From assembly GCF_009931655.1 (NCBI RefSeq), contig NZ_CP047984.1:2993001-3057000 (forward strand): DNA of 64,000 nucleotides, in the 5' to 3' direction. Of the stretch, positions 19,004-27,214 are shown one piece after another. The notes below the pieces were generated by a model. It was not told the DNA's origin. It ran no database searches and worked only from the letters and a program-made list of their open reading frames with translations. Source of the stretch: Pontibacter russatus (GTDB lineage: Bacteria; Bacteroidota; Bacteroidia; Cytophagales; Hymenobacteraceae). The position numbers were made by a program, and so were the translations under genes. Within the stretch, counting starts at the first letter, position 1; every line of letters begins with the position of its first letter.

Positions 19004-19031
19004 TTGATTGATTCCCGCCTGGCTACTTTTG
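19004..19031 (+). promoter_or_regulatory. Putative TTG / TAnnTTTG promoter for the ACMSD gene
   Basis: TACTTTTG at 19024-19031 matches the Bacteroidota -7 box exactly; TTG at 19004-19006 lies 17 bases upstream. The predicted leader is about 90 bases. Confidence 0.5.
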
Positions 19032-19128
19032 CCACTCAACGTGCGTAGAAAGAAGAAAATCAGTATCTTGTTGGATTGCCTTTTGCCGCGCGTCCGGCAG
19101 CCAGACCACTTTCATCCTGTTCGTTCAC

Positions 19129-20193
19129 ATGCACGAGAAAAAGCTCCAAACCGCGTCCGTTGCGGGTGCCGACCTGTTCAAGATCGACATCCACACGCAT
19201 ATACTGCCGCGCACGTGGCCGGACCTGCGGGAGCGCTACGGCTACGGCGGCTTTGTAAGGCTGGAGCACCACAAGCCCTGCTGTGCCCGCATGATGATGG
19301 ACGACAAGTTCTTCCGGGAGATACAGGACAACTGCTGGGACCCCGAAGTGCGCATGCACGAGTGCAGCCAGCACCGGGTGGGCGTGCAGGTGCTGAGCAC
19401 GGTGCCCGTCATGTTTAACTACTGGGCCAGGCCGGAGCACACCCACGACCTGTCCCGGATGCTGAACGACCATATAGCCGGCGTGGTGGCCGACTACCCG
19501 GACCGGTTTGTGGGCCTGGGCACGCTACCGATGCAGGCGCCGGATCTGGCGGTAAAGGAGCTGGAGCGTTGCGTGAAAGAACTGGGGCTGGCGGGCGTCC
19601 AGATCGGCACGCACATCAACGAGCATAACCTGGACTCGCCTTACCTCTTCCCGGTTTTCCAGGCGGCGGAGGAATTGGGCGCAGCTGTTTTCGTGCATCC
19701 CTGGGACATGTTTGGCAAGAAGAAGATGAGCAAATACTGGCTGCCCTGGCTGGTGGCTATGCCCGCCGAGACAAGCCTCGCCATCTGCTCCATGATTTTC
19801 GGCGGTGTGTTCGAGCGCCTGCCGAAGCTGCGCGTGGCCTTTGCACACGGCGGCGGCTCTTTTCCGGCCACCATCGGCCGCATCGCCCACGGCTTTGAGG
19901 TGCGGCCCGACCTCTGTGCCGTCGACAACAACGTGAACCCCCGCGAGTACCTCGGCAGGTTTTACCTGGATTCGCTGGTGCATGAGCCGAAGGTGCTGGA
20001 GTACCTGGTGGAGTTGGTGGGGGCAAACTGCATCGCCCTTGGCACTGACTACCCGTTCCCGCTGGGCGAACTGGAGCCGGGCAAACTCATCGAATCCATT
20101 CCTTATGGGCAGGCCACCAAAAACCGCATGCTGCACGGCACCGCCCTGGAGTGGCTGAACCTGCAGAAAGAGCAGTTTGTGAAAGGGAGTTGA
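19129..20193 (+). CDS. nbaD: 2-Amino-3-carboxymuconate-6-semialdehyde decarboxylase (ACMSD)
   Basis: Amidohydrolase-fold decarboxylase diverting the ring-opened product from quinolinate/NAD synthesis to 2-aminomuconate semialdehyde. The 354 residues show the zinc ligands H22 and H24 (IDIHTHILP), H190 (VHPWDM), the catalytic H240 (FAHGGGSFP) and D307 (GTDYPFPLGE). The sequence matches ACMSD along its whole length. The ATG at 19129 leaves a slightly long N-terminus (MHEKKLQTASVAGAD) before the first strand. With HAO upstream and kynureninase downstream the pathway role is firm. Confidence 0.95.
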   Translation: MHEKKLQTASVAGADLFKIDIHTHILPRTWPDLRERYGYGGFVRLEHHKPCCARMMMDDKFFREIQDNCWDPEVRMHECSQHRVGVQVLSTVPVMFNYWARPEHTHDLSRMLNDHIAGVVADYPDRFVGLGTLPMQAPDLAVKELERCVKELGLAGVQIGTHINEHNLDSPYLFPVFQAAEELGAAVFVHPWDMFGKKKMSKYWLPWLVAMPAETSLAICSMIFGGVFERLPKLRVAFAHGGGSFPATIGRIAHGFEVRPDLCAVDNNVNPREYLGRFYLDSLVHEPKVLEYLVELVGANCIALGTDYPFPLGELEPGKLIESIPYGQATKNRMLHGTALEWLNLQKEQFVKGS

Positions 20194-20464
20194 TTTCTAG
20201 TTGCACTGCATAATCATCGTGGCTGGACAGATATGCAAGGCCCATTTGATACTGACATTGCATATATTCCCTATATGATTTATAGATAGCTCTGCTCCCA
20301 AGAACCTCGCAGCGTGCGCACCCGCCCCGCAGGCTTGCGGGAGCTCCTGCGAGCGTCTGCCGCAACGCCTGTTCCTCTCATCCGTAACTCAAAACGCAAA
20401 TTCGTATATTCGCAGCGTTCCCAAAACAATACCTGCCGCGGCAGCTTCTATATATAAAATCCGC
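20194..20464. other. Intergenic region with GC-rich fold before kynU
   Basis: Two short nested stems are visible: CTCGCAG 20306-20312 with 20347-20353, and CCCGCA 20326-20331 with 20336-20341. There is no U-run. It may be a leader structure or a REP-like repeat. No gene is seen. Confidence 0.35.
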
Positions 20465-21739
20465 ATGAACTACCAGAATACCCTTGCCTTTGCGCAGGAG
20501 CAGGACCGGCGCGACCCGCTTTATCACTTCCGGGATCGCTTTTACTATCCGCAGGTAAACAGGCAGGATGCCATCTACTTCTGCGGCAACTCCCTGGGGC
20601 TGCAGCCAAAATCGGCGCAGATGTACATCGACAATGAAATGTACAAGTGGGCGAACCTGGCTGTGGAAGGCCACTTTAAAGGAGAGGAGCCCTGGGTGAA
20701 TTACCATGAACTGCTGGCGCCGGGTGCTGCCCGCGTGGTGGGGGCCAAAGAGAGCGAGGTGGTGATCATGAACCAACTGACCGTGAACCTGCACCTCATG
20801 CTGGTGTCTTTCTACCGCCCGCAGGGCAGGCGCTATAAAATTATCACCGAAGGCGGCGCTTTCCCCTCCGACCAGTACGCGCTTGAGACACAGACAAAAT
20901 TCCATGGCTATAACCCCGATGATGCCGTCATTGAACTGTTCCCGCGCGAGGGGGAGCACACGCTGCGCACGGAGGATATACTGCAAAGCATACAGGCACA
21001 TGCCGACGAGCTGGCGCTGGTGATGATGGGCGGCATTAACTACTACACCGGGCAGGTGTTCGATATGGAGGCCATCACGAAAGCAGGGCATGCGGCTGGT
21101 GCTTTCGTTGGCTTTGACCTGGCGCACGCCGCCGGGAACGTGCCGCTGCGCCTGCACGACTGGGATGTGGACTTTGCCGTGTGGTGCACCTACAAATACC
21201 TGAACTCCGGGCCCGGCGGCACCTCCGGGGTATACGTACATGAGCGTTTCGGCAATGACCTTTCCATCCCGCGTTTTGCCGGCTGGTGGGGGCACAATTC
21301 AAAAGAGCGCTTTCAGATGAAAAAAGGCTTCCGGCCGATGGCAGGGGCGGCAGGCTGGCAACTGAGCAACAGCCAGATTCTGCCGATGGCCGTGCATCGC
21401 GCCTCGCTGCAGCTGTTCGACGAGGCAGGCATGGAGAGCCTCCGCGCCAAAAGCGAAAAGCTGACGGGCTACCTCGAGTACCTGATAGATGACGTGAAGG
21501 CGGGGGAGGACGTGCTGGAGATGATTACGCCGCGCGACCCGCAGGCCCGCGGCTGCCAGATTTCGCTGCTCGTGAAACAGCACTCCCGCCTGCTGTTCGA
21601 GCGGCTGATGAACGCCGGTATTATTGTGGATTACCGGGAGCCGGACGTGATCCGGGTGGCACCCGCGCCGCTCTACAACGGCTTTGAGGAAGTGTACCGC
21701 TTCTCCGAGATTCTGCACCAATGCCTCCGGGACGTGTAG
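20465..21739 (+). CDS. kynU: Kynureninase
   Basis: PLP enzyme cleaving 3-hydroxykynurenine (or kynurenine) to 3-hydroxyanthranilate (or anthranilate) and alanine. 424 residues; the PLP lysine is K244 in WCTYKYLNSGPGG, with the preceding GFDLAHAAGNVPL strand (216-228) supplying the Asp contact. The N-terminal YFCGNSLGLQPK motif (38-49) is characteristic. The ATG at 20465 is well placed. It lies 271 bases after the ACMSD gene and is closed by a hairpin at 21757-21788. Confidence 0.96.
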   Translation: MNYQNTLAFAQEQDRRDPLYHFRDRFYYPQVNRQDAIYFCGNSLGLQPKSAQMYIDNEMYKWANLAVEGHFKGEEPWVNYHELLAPGAARVVGAKESEVVIMNQLTVNLHLMLVSFYRPQGRRYKIITEGGAFPSDQYALETQTKFHGYNPDDAVIELFPREGEHTLRTEDILQSIQAHADELALVMMGGINYYTGQVFDMEAITKAGHAAGAFVGFDLAHAAGNVPLRLHDWDVDFAVWCTYKYLNSGPGGTSGVYVHERFGNDLSIPRFAGWWGHNSKERFQMKKGFRPMAGAAGWQLSNSQILPMAVHRASLQLFDEAGMESLRAKSEKLTGYLEYLIDDVKAGEDVLEMITPRDPQARGCQISLLVKQHSRLLFERLMNAGIIVDYREPDVIRVAPAPLYNGFEEVYRFSEILHQCLRDV

Positions 21740-21756
21740 AGGCACGGGCGGTGCAG

Positions 21757-21788
21757 CCGGCAGGCGCGGCAAAATCTTCGCCTGCCGG
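21757..21788 (+). terminator. Terminator after kynU
   Basis: 10-bp perfect arms 21757-21766 and 21779-21788, 12-base loop, followed by a short T-rich stretch. Confidence 0.6.
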
Positions 21789-21859
21789 TTATGCTTTTGT
21801 TATCCGTTTATATATAAATGCTAGGTATATGGTTAAACGTAGCGTGGTAAAGGATAAGA

Positions 21860-23323
21860 ATGAACTTTACGATTGAAGACATACTGCTCGGAGCATCCGT
21901 GCTGCTCCTGATAAGCATCCTGATCAGCAAGAGCCTGGGCCGGTTCGGTATCCCGGCGCTCATCCTGTTCCTGGGCGTGGGTATGCTGGCCGGCTCGGAG
22001 GGCATCGGCGGTATACACTTCGACGATTCTCTTACGGCACAGTCAATGGGCAGCATTGCTCTGACGCTCATACTTTTCTCGGGAGGCCTGGACACGCGCT
22101 GGGAAAATATACGGCCAATCCTATGGCGTGGGGTGGTGCTCTCCACGCTGGGGGTTTTTATCACGGCCATGCTGCTGGGGGTGTTTGTTTCCTGGGTTAC
22201 GGGCTTCACCCTGCTGGAGGGGTTGCTGCTCGGCTCCATTGTTTCCTCTACCGATGCGGCGGCCGTATTCTCTATTCTCCGCTCCAAAAACCTCGGGCTC
22301 AAACACAACCTGAGGCCCACACTGGAGCTGGAGTCGGGCAGTAACGACCCGATGGCCTATTTCCTGACGGTGAGCTTTACGTATCTGGTGATGAACCAGG
22401 AGGAGGCCAGCATCCTGCAGCTGGTGCCCATGTTCCTCATGCAGATGAGCATCGGCGGAGCCATGGGCGTGGCCATGGGCCGGGGCATGGCCTGGGTTAT
22501 CAACAACATCAAGCTGCAGCAGGAGGGGCTGTACCCGGCGCTCACGCTGGGGATGGTTATCTTCACCTACGCGTTTACCAACCTCATCAGCGGAAACGGC
22601 TTTCTGGCTGTCTATATAGCGGCGGTGGTGCTCGGCAACAAAAACTTTATCCACAAGGGCAGCCTTACCCGGTTCTACGACGGGGTGGCCTGGCTCATGC
22701 AGATCATGATGTTCCTGACGCTGGGCCTGCTGGTGTTTCCCTCCGAGATGCTGCCCGTCATCGGCACGGGCCTGCTCATCTCGCTGTTCCTGATGTTAGT
22801 GGCCCGCCCCGTCAGCGTGTTTCTCGGGCTCGCCTTTTTCAAAGTGTCCCTGCCCGAAAAATTGTACATCTCCTGGGTGGGGCTCCGGGGGGCGGTGCCC
22901 ATTGTGTTTGCCACCTACCCCTTGCTGGCGGGCGTGGAGAAGTCGGGGATGATCTTTAACATCGTGTTCTTTATCGTACTCACCTCCGTCATGCTGCAGG
23001 GCACCACGCTGTCGGTGGTGGCAAAATGGCTCGGGCTGAGTGAGCGGGACAACAAACCAAAAAAGATACAGCTGGGGGAGGAGATGGGGTACGATGCCAA
23101 AAACGCCCTGGTGGAGGTGGAACTGACAAGCCAGAGCACCGCCATCGGCAAATCTATTGTGGAGCTGCTGTTTCCCAGAACCGCGCTGATTGTGCTGATA
23201 GACCGGGGAGGGAAATTCGTGACGCCCAATGGCGGCACTGTGCTGGAGAGCAACGACAAGCTGCTGGTGATGGTGGACAACGACGAGGAACTGGAAAAGG
23301 TGAACGCGGCTCTGGGCCTATAG
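21860..23323 (+). CDS. CPA1-type potassium/proton antiporter with TrkA-C domain
   Basis: 487 residues resembling NhaP2/CvrA. Twelve or so membrane segments occupy residues 5-395. The transport-site motifs SSTDAAAVFS (near 130) and ELESGSNDPMAYFL (near 155) are intact. A cytoplasmic RCK_C/TrkA-C domain (about 415-487: VEVELTSQSTAIGKSIVELL) would sense a ligand. Members exchange K+ or Na+ for H+. It opens a block of ion transporters continuing to 31980, though gaps argue for separate transcripts. Confidence 0.92.
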   Translation: MNFTIEDILLGASVLLLISILISKSLGRFGIPALILFLGVGMLAGSEGIGGIHFDDSLTAQSMGSIALTLILFSGGLDTRWENIRPILWRGVVLSTLGVFITAMLLGVFVSWVTGFTLLEGLLLGSIVSSTDAAAVFSILRSKNLGLKHNLRPTLELESGSNDPMAYFLTVSFTYLVMNQEEASILQLVPMFLMQMSIGGAMGVAMGRGMAWVINNIKLQQEGLYPALTLGMVIFTYAFTNLISGNGFLAVYIAAVVLGNKNFIHKGSLTRFYDGVAWLMQIMMFLTLGLLVFPSEMLPVIGTGLLISLFLMLVARPVSVFLGLAFFKVSLPEKLYISWVGLRGAVPIVFATYPLLAGVEKSGMIFNIVFFIVLTSVMLQGTTLSVVAKWLGLSERDNKPKKIQLGEEMGYDAKNALVEVELTSQSTAIGKSIVELLFPRTALIVLIDRGGKFVTPNGGTVLESNDKLLVMVDNDEELEKVNAALGL

Positions 23324-23560
23324 CCTGAGTACCCGGGCGAGCACTCTCCCTGGAGGCATCGCACATCCTATACAGTTAGTAACACCCATATCGGATGGGT
23401 TTTGCGCAGCGGGTATGCGCAAAATCTTAGTGGATAAGGGCATAATCTGTGAGGCGCGATACAAATGTCCTGTGTCCTTCTACTTCTATATAAAGTACCA
23501 CTGCTGGCAGGCTACTGCTCAAATCGGGGCCATGCGGTTTCATTTTAGCCCCGGATGTGC

Positions 23561-23568
23561 TATTTTTG
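23561..23568 (+). promoter_or_regulatory. TAnnTTTG box before a small secreted-protein gene
   Basis: TATTTTTG at 23561-23568 matches the -7 consensus; a T-rich upstream region stands in for the -33 box. If used, transcription would start almost at the ATG at 23575. Confidence 0.3.
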
Positions 23569-23574
23569 TACCGC

Positions 23575-23964
23575 ATGATGCTGCACAGGAAAACGACAGG
23601 CTATTATTTCCGCTATCCGCTTATGGCGGTGATGCTGCTCTGGGCGCTCACCCTGCCGGGGCAGGAGGTGGCGGTCTATAGCTTTCTGTTTCATGGCACG
23701 GCATCCGGGTTAACCCTCCAGTCGGCGACAGCTGCAGGCGAGGGGCAGGCGGCGGTACAAGAGCAGGCGGTGCAGGCATTCCAGGACGCCAGAGTGTCTT
23801 CCTGCCCGGAGATAGACCTGGCGCAGCCCATAAAGCAGCCCCTGCTGCTGCTGGCCTTTGCCGCACCCACCAACGAACCGATCCCTGCTTTTTCCACAGG
23901 CGCTGCAGGAGTCAGGCTTTTAGCGCAGCTGCTGCCCGCCACGCTGCAACCCAACGCTCCTTAG
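23575..23964 (+). CDS. Small putative secreted protein
   Basis: 129 residues from the ATG at 23575 (ATG-ATG). A basic start (MMLHRKTTGYYFRYP) leads into one hydrophobic segment (LMAVMLLWALTLPG), consistent with a signal sequence or anchor. The rest is Ala/Gln/Pro-rich with no recognised domain. I see no homologous family from memory. The hydrophobic N-terminus and a possible promoter box argue for a gene; the compositional plainness argues for caution. Confidence 0.4.
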   Translation: MMLHRKTTGYYFRYPLMAVMLLWALTLPGQEVAVYSFLFHGTASGLTLQSATAAGEGQAAVQEQAVQAFQDARVSSCPEIDLAQPIKQPLLLLAFAAPTNEPIPAFSTGAAGVRLLAQLLPATLQPNAP

Positions 23965-24016
23965 GGCTTCCTCCTCTTTCTCTTTTTTCAGAAGGCAAGC
24001 GCGTGGTTGCGCCCCT

Positions 24017-24152
24017 GGCCGCGCCCGCTTTTGGCGGGATATGCCATATGGAGGCGGACTGCGCCCGCAGCGCAGTCCGCCCAGAGCCATGGGCCTGGCT
24101 GGCATGCTGCCGTGCCTTCTGCCTTTCATCTTATTCAGAAGCGGGCGCGGCC
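24017..24152. other. Nested GC-rich inverted repeats, possible structured RNA
   Basis: An outer 14-bp perfect stem (24017-24030 with 24139-24152) encloses a six-base stem (24041-24046 with 24100-24105) and a 12-bp perfect hairpin (24053-24064 with 24070-24081). The region is non-coding and lies 50 bases before a small gene. It could be a cis-acting RNA, a small RNA or a mobile palindromic element. Confidence 0.35.
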
Positions 24153-24201
24153 TCCCAAAAGCATTGCCGGGCCTGTTCGGGTTAGCTGTAAATAGAGCGC
24201 T

Positions 24202-24378
24202 ATGGCAAACTTTGCAATCGTTATTTCATGGGCGGCCATCACCGGGATCATGGTGGGTTTGGTCGCCCCGAAGAGGAGCCTCTTCTGGTATCCCGGGGAG
24301 CAGAACAGGATAAACGTCCTCGTCATATATGGCTTCCTGCTCCTGATGTCGTTTATCGTTTTCGCCGTAACGGAGTAA
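24202..24378 (+). CDS. 58-residue two-helix membrane protein
   Basis: Short open frame beginning MANFAIVISWAAITGIMVG and ending AVTE. There are two hydrophobic helices (about 4-21 and 38-56) joined by a polar loop with WYPGEQNR. This is a typical small inner-membrane protein. The basic residues (PKR at 23-25, R34) sit in the loop, suggesting both ends face the same side. It lies between antiporter genes, which suggests but does not prove an accessory role. I do not recognise a named family. Confidence 0.6.
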   Translation: MANFAIVISWAAITGIMVGLVAPKRSLFWYPGEQNRINVLVIYGFLLLMSFIVFAVTE

Positions 24379-24691
24379 GCCTGCCGGAGAGCGGGAACCG
24401 CGGGGGCTTATATATAAAGTTCATATATAAACGCCCTAACAAAATGAGCTTCATCTGCTTTGTCATCCTGCAAACTATATACCCGGAAGGACGGGAAAAC
24501 TGTAACTAAACCGTATAGCTGCCCGGCATTTATATAGGGCACTTCTGCCGCGCATAAAGTCTGGCCAATTGTTCCGGAGCCCGCATGATGGCAGCATGCA
24601 GAGATGAACGCAATTTACCGTATATTGTAGATTGCGTATAGCTTGTAGCACTTATTCAGTACGCTTTTCTTTAGGAGACAACCATCTTTGA
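24379..24691. other. Intergenic region before the first CPA2 antiporter
   Basis: It contains TATATA runs (near 24412 and 24424), a fragment tttgtcatcctgcaa at 24459-24473 resembling one at 32029-32040, and an AGGAG at 24673-24677 that may help place the start at 24692. Confidence 0.45.
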
Positions 24692-26926
24692 ATGACACAT
24701 TTACCGAACTTAATTACGGATTTAGGGCTGATACTTGGGGCAGCAGGCGTTACCACCCTTCTTTTTAAGTGGCTGAAGCAGCCCCTGGTGCTGGGATACA
24801 TCATCGTCGGGTTGCTGGTGGGGCCGCACACGCCCCTTTTTCCCTCCATCGTCGAAACCGAGAACATTAACATATGGGCCGAGATTGGCGTCATCTTCCT
24901 GCTGTTCAGCCTGGGGCTGGAGTTCAGTTTCAAGAAGCTGGTGAAGGTGGGCGGGGCCTCCTCCATCATGGCTTTCGTGGAGGTGGTGGTGATGCTGCTG
25001 CTCGGCTACGTCACGGGCCAGTTGCTCGGCTGGTCCACGATGGACAGCATTTTCCTGGGCGGCATCCTCTCCATCTCCTCCACCACCATCATCATCCGTG
25101 CGTTTGAGGAGCTGGGCGTGAAGTCGCAGCGGTTCGCGGGGCTGGTGTTCGGGGTGCTGATTGTGGAGGACCTAGTGGCTATCCTGCTGCTGGTGCTGCT
25201 CTCCACGCTGGCGGTGAGCCAGCAGTTTGCTGGCTCCGAGATGCTGGAGGCGGTGCTGAAACTCGGCTTCTTTCTGCTGCTGTGGTTCCTGGCGGGTATT
25301 TTTCTCATCCCCACTTTCCTCAGGAGGGCCAGCAAGCTGATGAACGACGAGATGCTGCTGATCGTTTCGCTGGCGCTCTGCCTGCTGATGGTGATACTGG
25401 CGGCGCAGGTGGGCTTCTCCCCGGCGCTGGGCGCCTTCATCATGGGCTCCATCCTGGCCGAGACGACCAAGGCGGAAAAGATAGAGCACCTCATCGCCCC
25501 GGTCAAGGACCTGTTCGGGGCCATCTTCTTCGTGTCGGTGGGCATCCTCATCGACCCGTCCATGATGGTGGAGTATGCCGGGCCCATCGCGGTGATAACG
25601 CTGGTGACGCTGGTGGGTAAGTTTATGAGCATCACGAGCGGCGGCCTGATGGCGGGACAGGGGCTGAAGACATCTATACAATCTGGTATGAGCGTCTCGC
25701 AGATCGGCGAGTTCTCCTTCATCATCGCCACGCTCGGTCTCACCCTCAACGTGACCAGCGACTTCCTCTATCCCGTGGCCGTGGCGGTGTCGGCCATCAC
25801 CACCTTCACCACGCCCTATATGATCCGCTATTCCGAGCCGCTGTACAGGTCGGTGGAGCGGGTGCTGCCGGAGAAGTGGAAAGCCTCGCTGAGCGAATAC
25901 AACTCCGGCGCGCAGACCATCGGCACCACCAGCGACTGGAAACTGGTGCTGCGGTCCTACACCCTCAACCTGGTGGTATACTCCGCCATCATGATTGCCA
26001 TTGTCATCCTCTCTGCCAGCTACGCCAATCCCTTTATTCGGGAGAACGTGGTGGGCGGCAACCTCGGAGACCTGCTGACCACGGCGGTCACGCTTGTTTT
26101 TATGGCGCCTTTCCTGTGGGCCCTGGCCATCCACCACCCGCAGCAGGAGGCGCAGGGGCGTATATGGGCGAACAAGAACTACCGCAGCCTGATCATCGTG
26201 CTGGAGTTTGCCCGGATCGGCATCGCCATTCTGTTCATCGGGTTTCTGCTCCACCAGTTCTTCTCGGTGCAGGTCGCCATTGTGGTGGGCCTGATCATTA
26301 TTGCGCTGCTGGCCGTTTTCTCCCAGCGTATCCAGGCTTTCTATATCCGGATAGAGACCCGCTTTATGAACAACCTGAACGCCCGCGAGATCAGCGAGGC
26401 AGCCAAAATGCACCACACCCTCACGCCCTGGGACGCCCGCCTGACCAGCTTCGATGTCTCGCCTGAGTCCGTCATAGTAGGGAAGAGCCTCGTGGAGCTG
26501 CAGATAAGGGAGAAGTATGGGGTAAACGTGGCCGTGATAGAGCGGGGCAGCCGCACCATTATGGCACCCACGCGCAACGAGCGGGTGCTGCCCGGCGACC
26601 GTATATATGCTTTCGGGACGGATGACCAGATGGAGACCTTCCGGCAACTGATGGAGGCGGAGGTGGAGACGGCCGCAAACGGCGGGGACGGGAAAGAAGA
26701 CATCCGGCTTCAGAAGCTTCTGGTTACGGGCAACTCGCCGCTGCTGCACACCTCCATACGGGAGGCGGGGGTGCGGGAGAAAACCAAGGGCCTGATAGTG
26801 GGCGTCGAGAAAAACGGCAGGCGCATCCTCAACCCGGACTCTGACCTGGTGTTTGAGGAAGGCGACATTGTCTGGATAGTGGGCAGCCCGTGGCGCATCA
26901 GCAAACTGGAGGCGGCCATGCATTAG
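24692..26926 (+). CDS. CPA2-family cation/proton antiporter, copy 1
   Basis: 744-residue KefB/YjbQ-like antiporter. The membrane domain (1-390) has LFSLGLEFSFKKL, the transport-site stretch LVFGVLIVEDLVAILLL (near 150-166) and QIGEFSFIIATLGL (near 333). Two more hydrophobic stretches follow (430-450, 510-545). The C-terminal half carries two RCK_C/TrkA-C domains (about 578-660 and 670-744: REAGVREKTKGLIVGVE). No nucleotide-binding RCK_N domain is evident between them. It likely exchanges K+ or Na+ for H+ under C-terminal ligand control. It has a tandem paralogue downstream. Confidence 0.92.
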   Translation: MTHLPNLITDLGLILGAAGVTTLLFKWLKQPLVLGYIIVGLLVGPHTPLFPSIVETENINIWAEIGVIFLLFSLGLEFSFKKLVKVGGASSIMAFVEVVVMLLLGYVTGQLLGWSTMDSIFLGGILSISSTTIIIRAFEELGVKSQRFAGLVFGVLIVEDLVAILLLVLLSTLAVSQQFAGSEMLEAVLKLGFFLLLWFLAGIFLIPTFLRRASKLMNDEMLLIVSLALCLLMVILAAQVGFSPALGAFIMGSILAETTKAEKIEHLIAPVKDLFGAIFFVSVGILIDPSMMVEYAGPIAVITLVTLVGKFMSITSGGLMAGQGLKTSIQSGMSVSQIGEFSFIIATLGLTLNVTSDFLYPVAVAVSAITTFTTPYMIRYSEPLYRSVERVLPEKWKASLSEYNSGAQTIGTTSDWKLVLRSYTLNLVVYSAIMIAIVILSASYANPFIRENVVGGNLGDLLTTAVTLVFMAPFLWALAIHHPQQEAQGRIWANKNYRSLIIVLEFARIGIAILFIGFLLHQFFSVQVAIVVGLIIIALLAVFSQRIQAFYIRIETRFMNNLNAREISEAAKMHHTLTPWDARLTSFDVSPESVIVGKSLVELQIREKYGVNVAVIERGSRTIMAPTRNERVLPGDRIYAFGTDDQMETFRQLMEAEVETAANGGDGKEDIRLQKLLVTGNSPLLHTSIREAGVREKTKGLIVGVEKNGRRILNPDSDLVFEEGDIVWIVGSPWRISKLEAAMH
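24872..25609 (+). repeat. Direct repeat: CPA2 copy 1 membrane-domain tracts
   Basis: Exact matches to copy 2 at 24872-24954 (27395-27477), 24986-25101 (27509-27624) and 25379-25609 (27902-28132), separated by diverged DNA. Identity includes synonymous positions. Confidence 0.9.
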
Positions 26927-27214
26927 CGCGGGGCAGGCGGAGAGACGTGCGCCCCGTGCATTCATTGTCGGAGCCGGCAGCAAGCCGTGCCCGGTTTATA
27001 TATACCCATATAAGAGGCAGGGAAGCGGCACCAAGGGCAGTTCGGGGGCGCTGGCTGCCACCAGCCCGGAGCCATATAGAAGCGGTTAAATGCGGCATAT
27101 AGCAGCAACTCCTGTGGCAGGGCATATACAGCAAGTGTGAACTTCGCGCCTTTGCGTAGTCTTTCGGGTTACCTGTGTTTTACTATGCGCAAATGAATCA
27201 GAGCTAAAAACCAC

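Noticed and set aside
23415-23681. 88-codon frame overlapping the small secreted-protein gene
   Set aside because: The alternative frame has no signal sequence and a shadow-like Gly/Ala tail; the frame at 23575 is better supported.
25172-26983. 603-codon open frame antisense to the first CPA2 antiporter
   Set aside because: It is a His/Gln/Arg-rich shadow; a matching shadow lies over the second copy simply because the DNA is duplicated.
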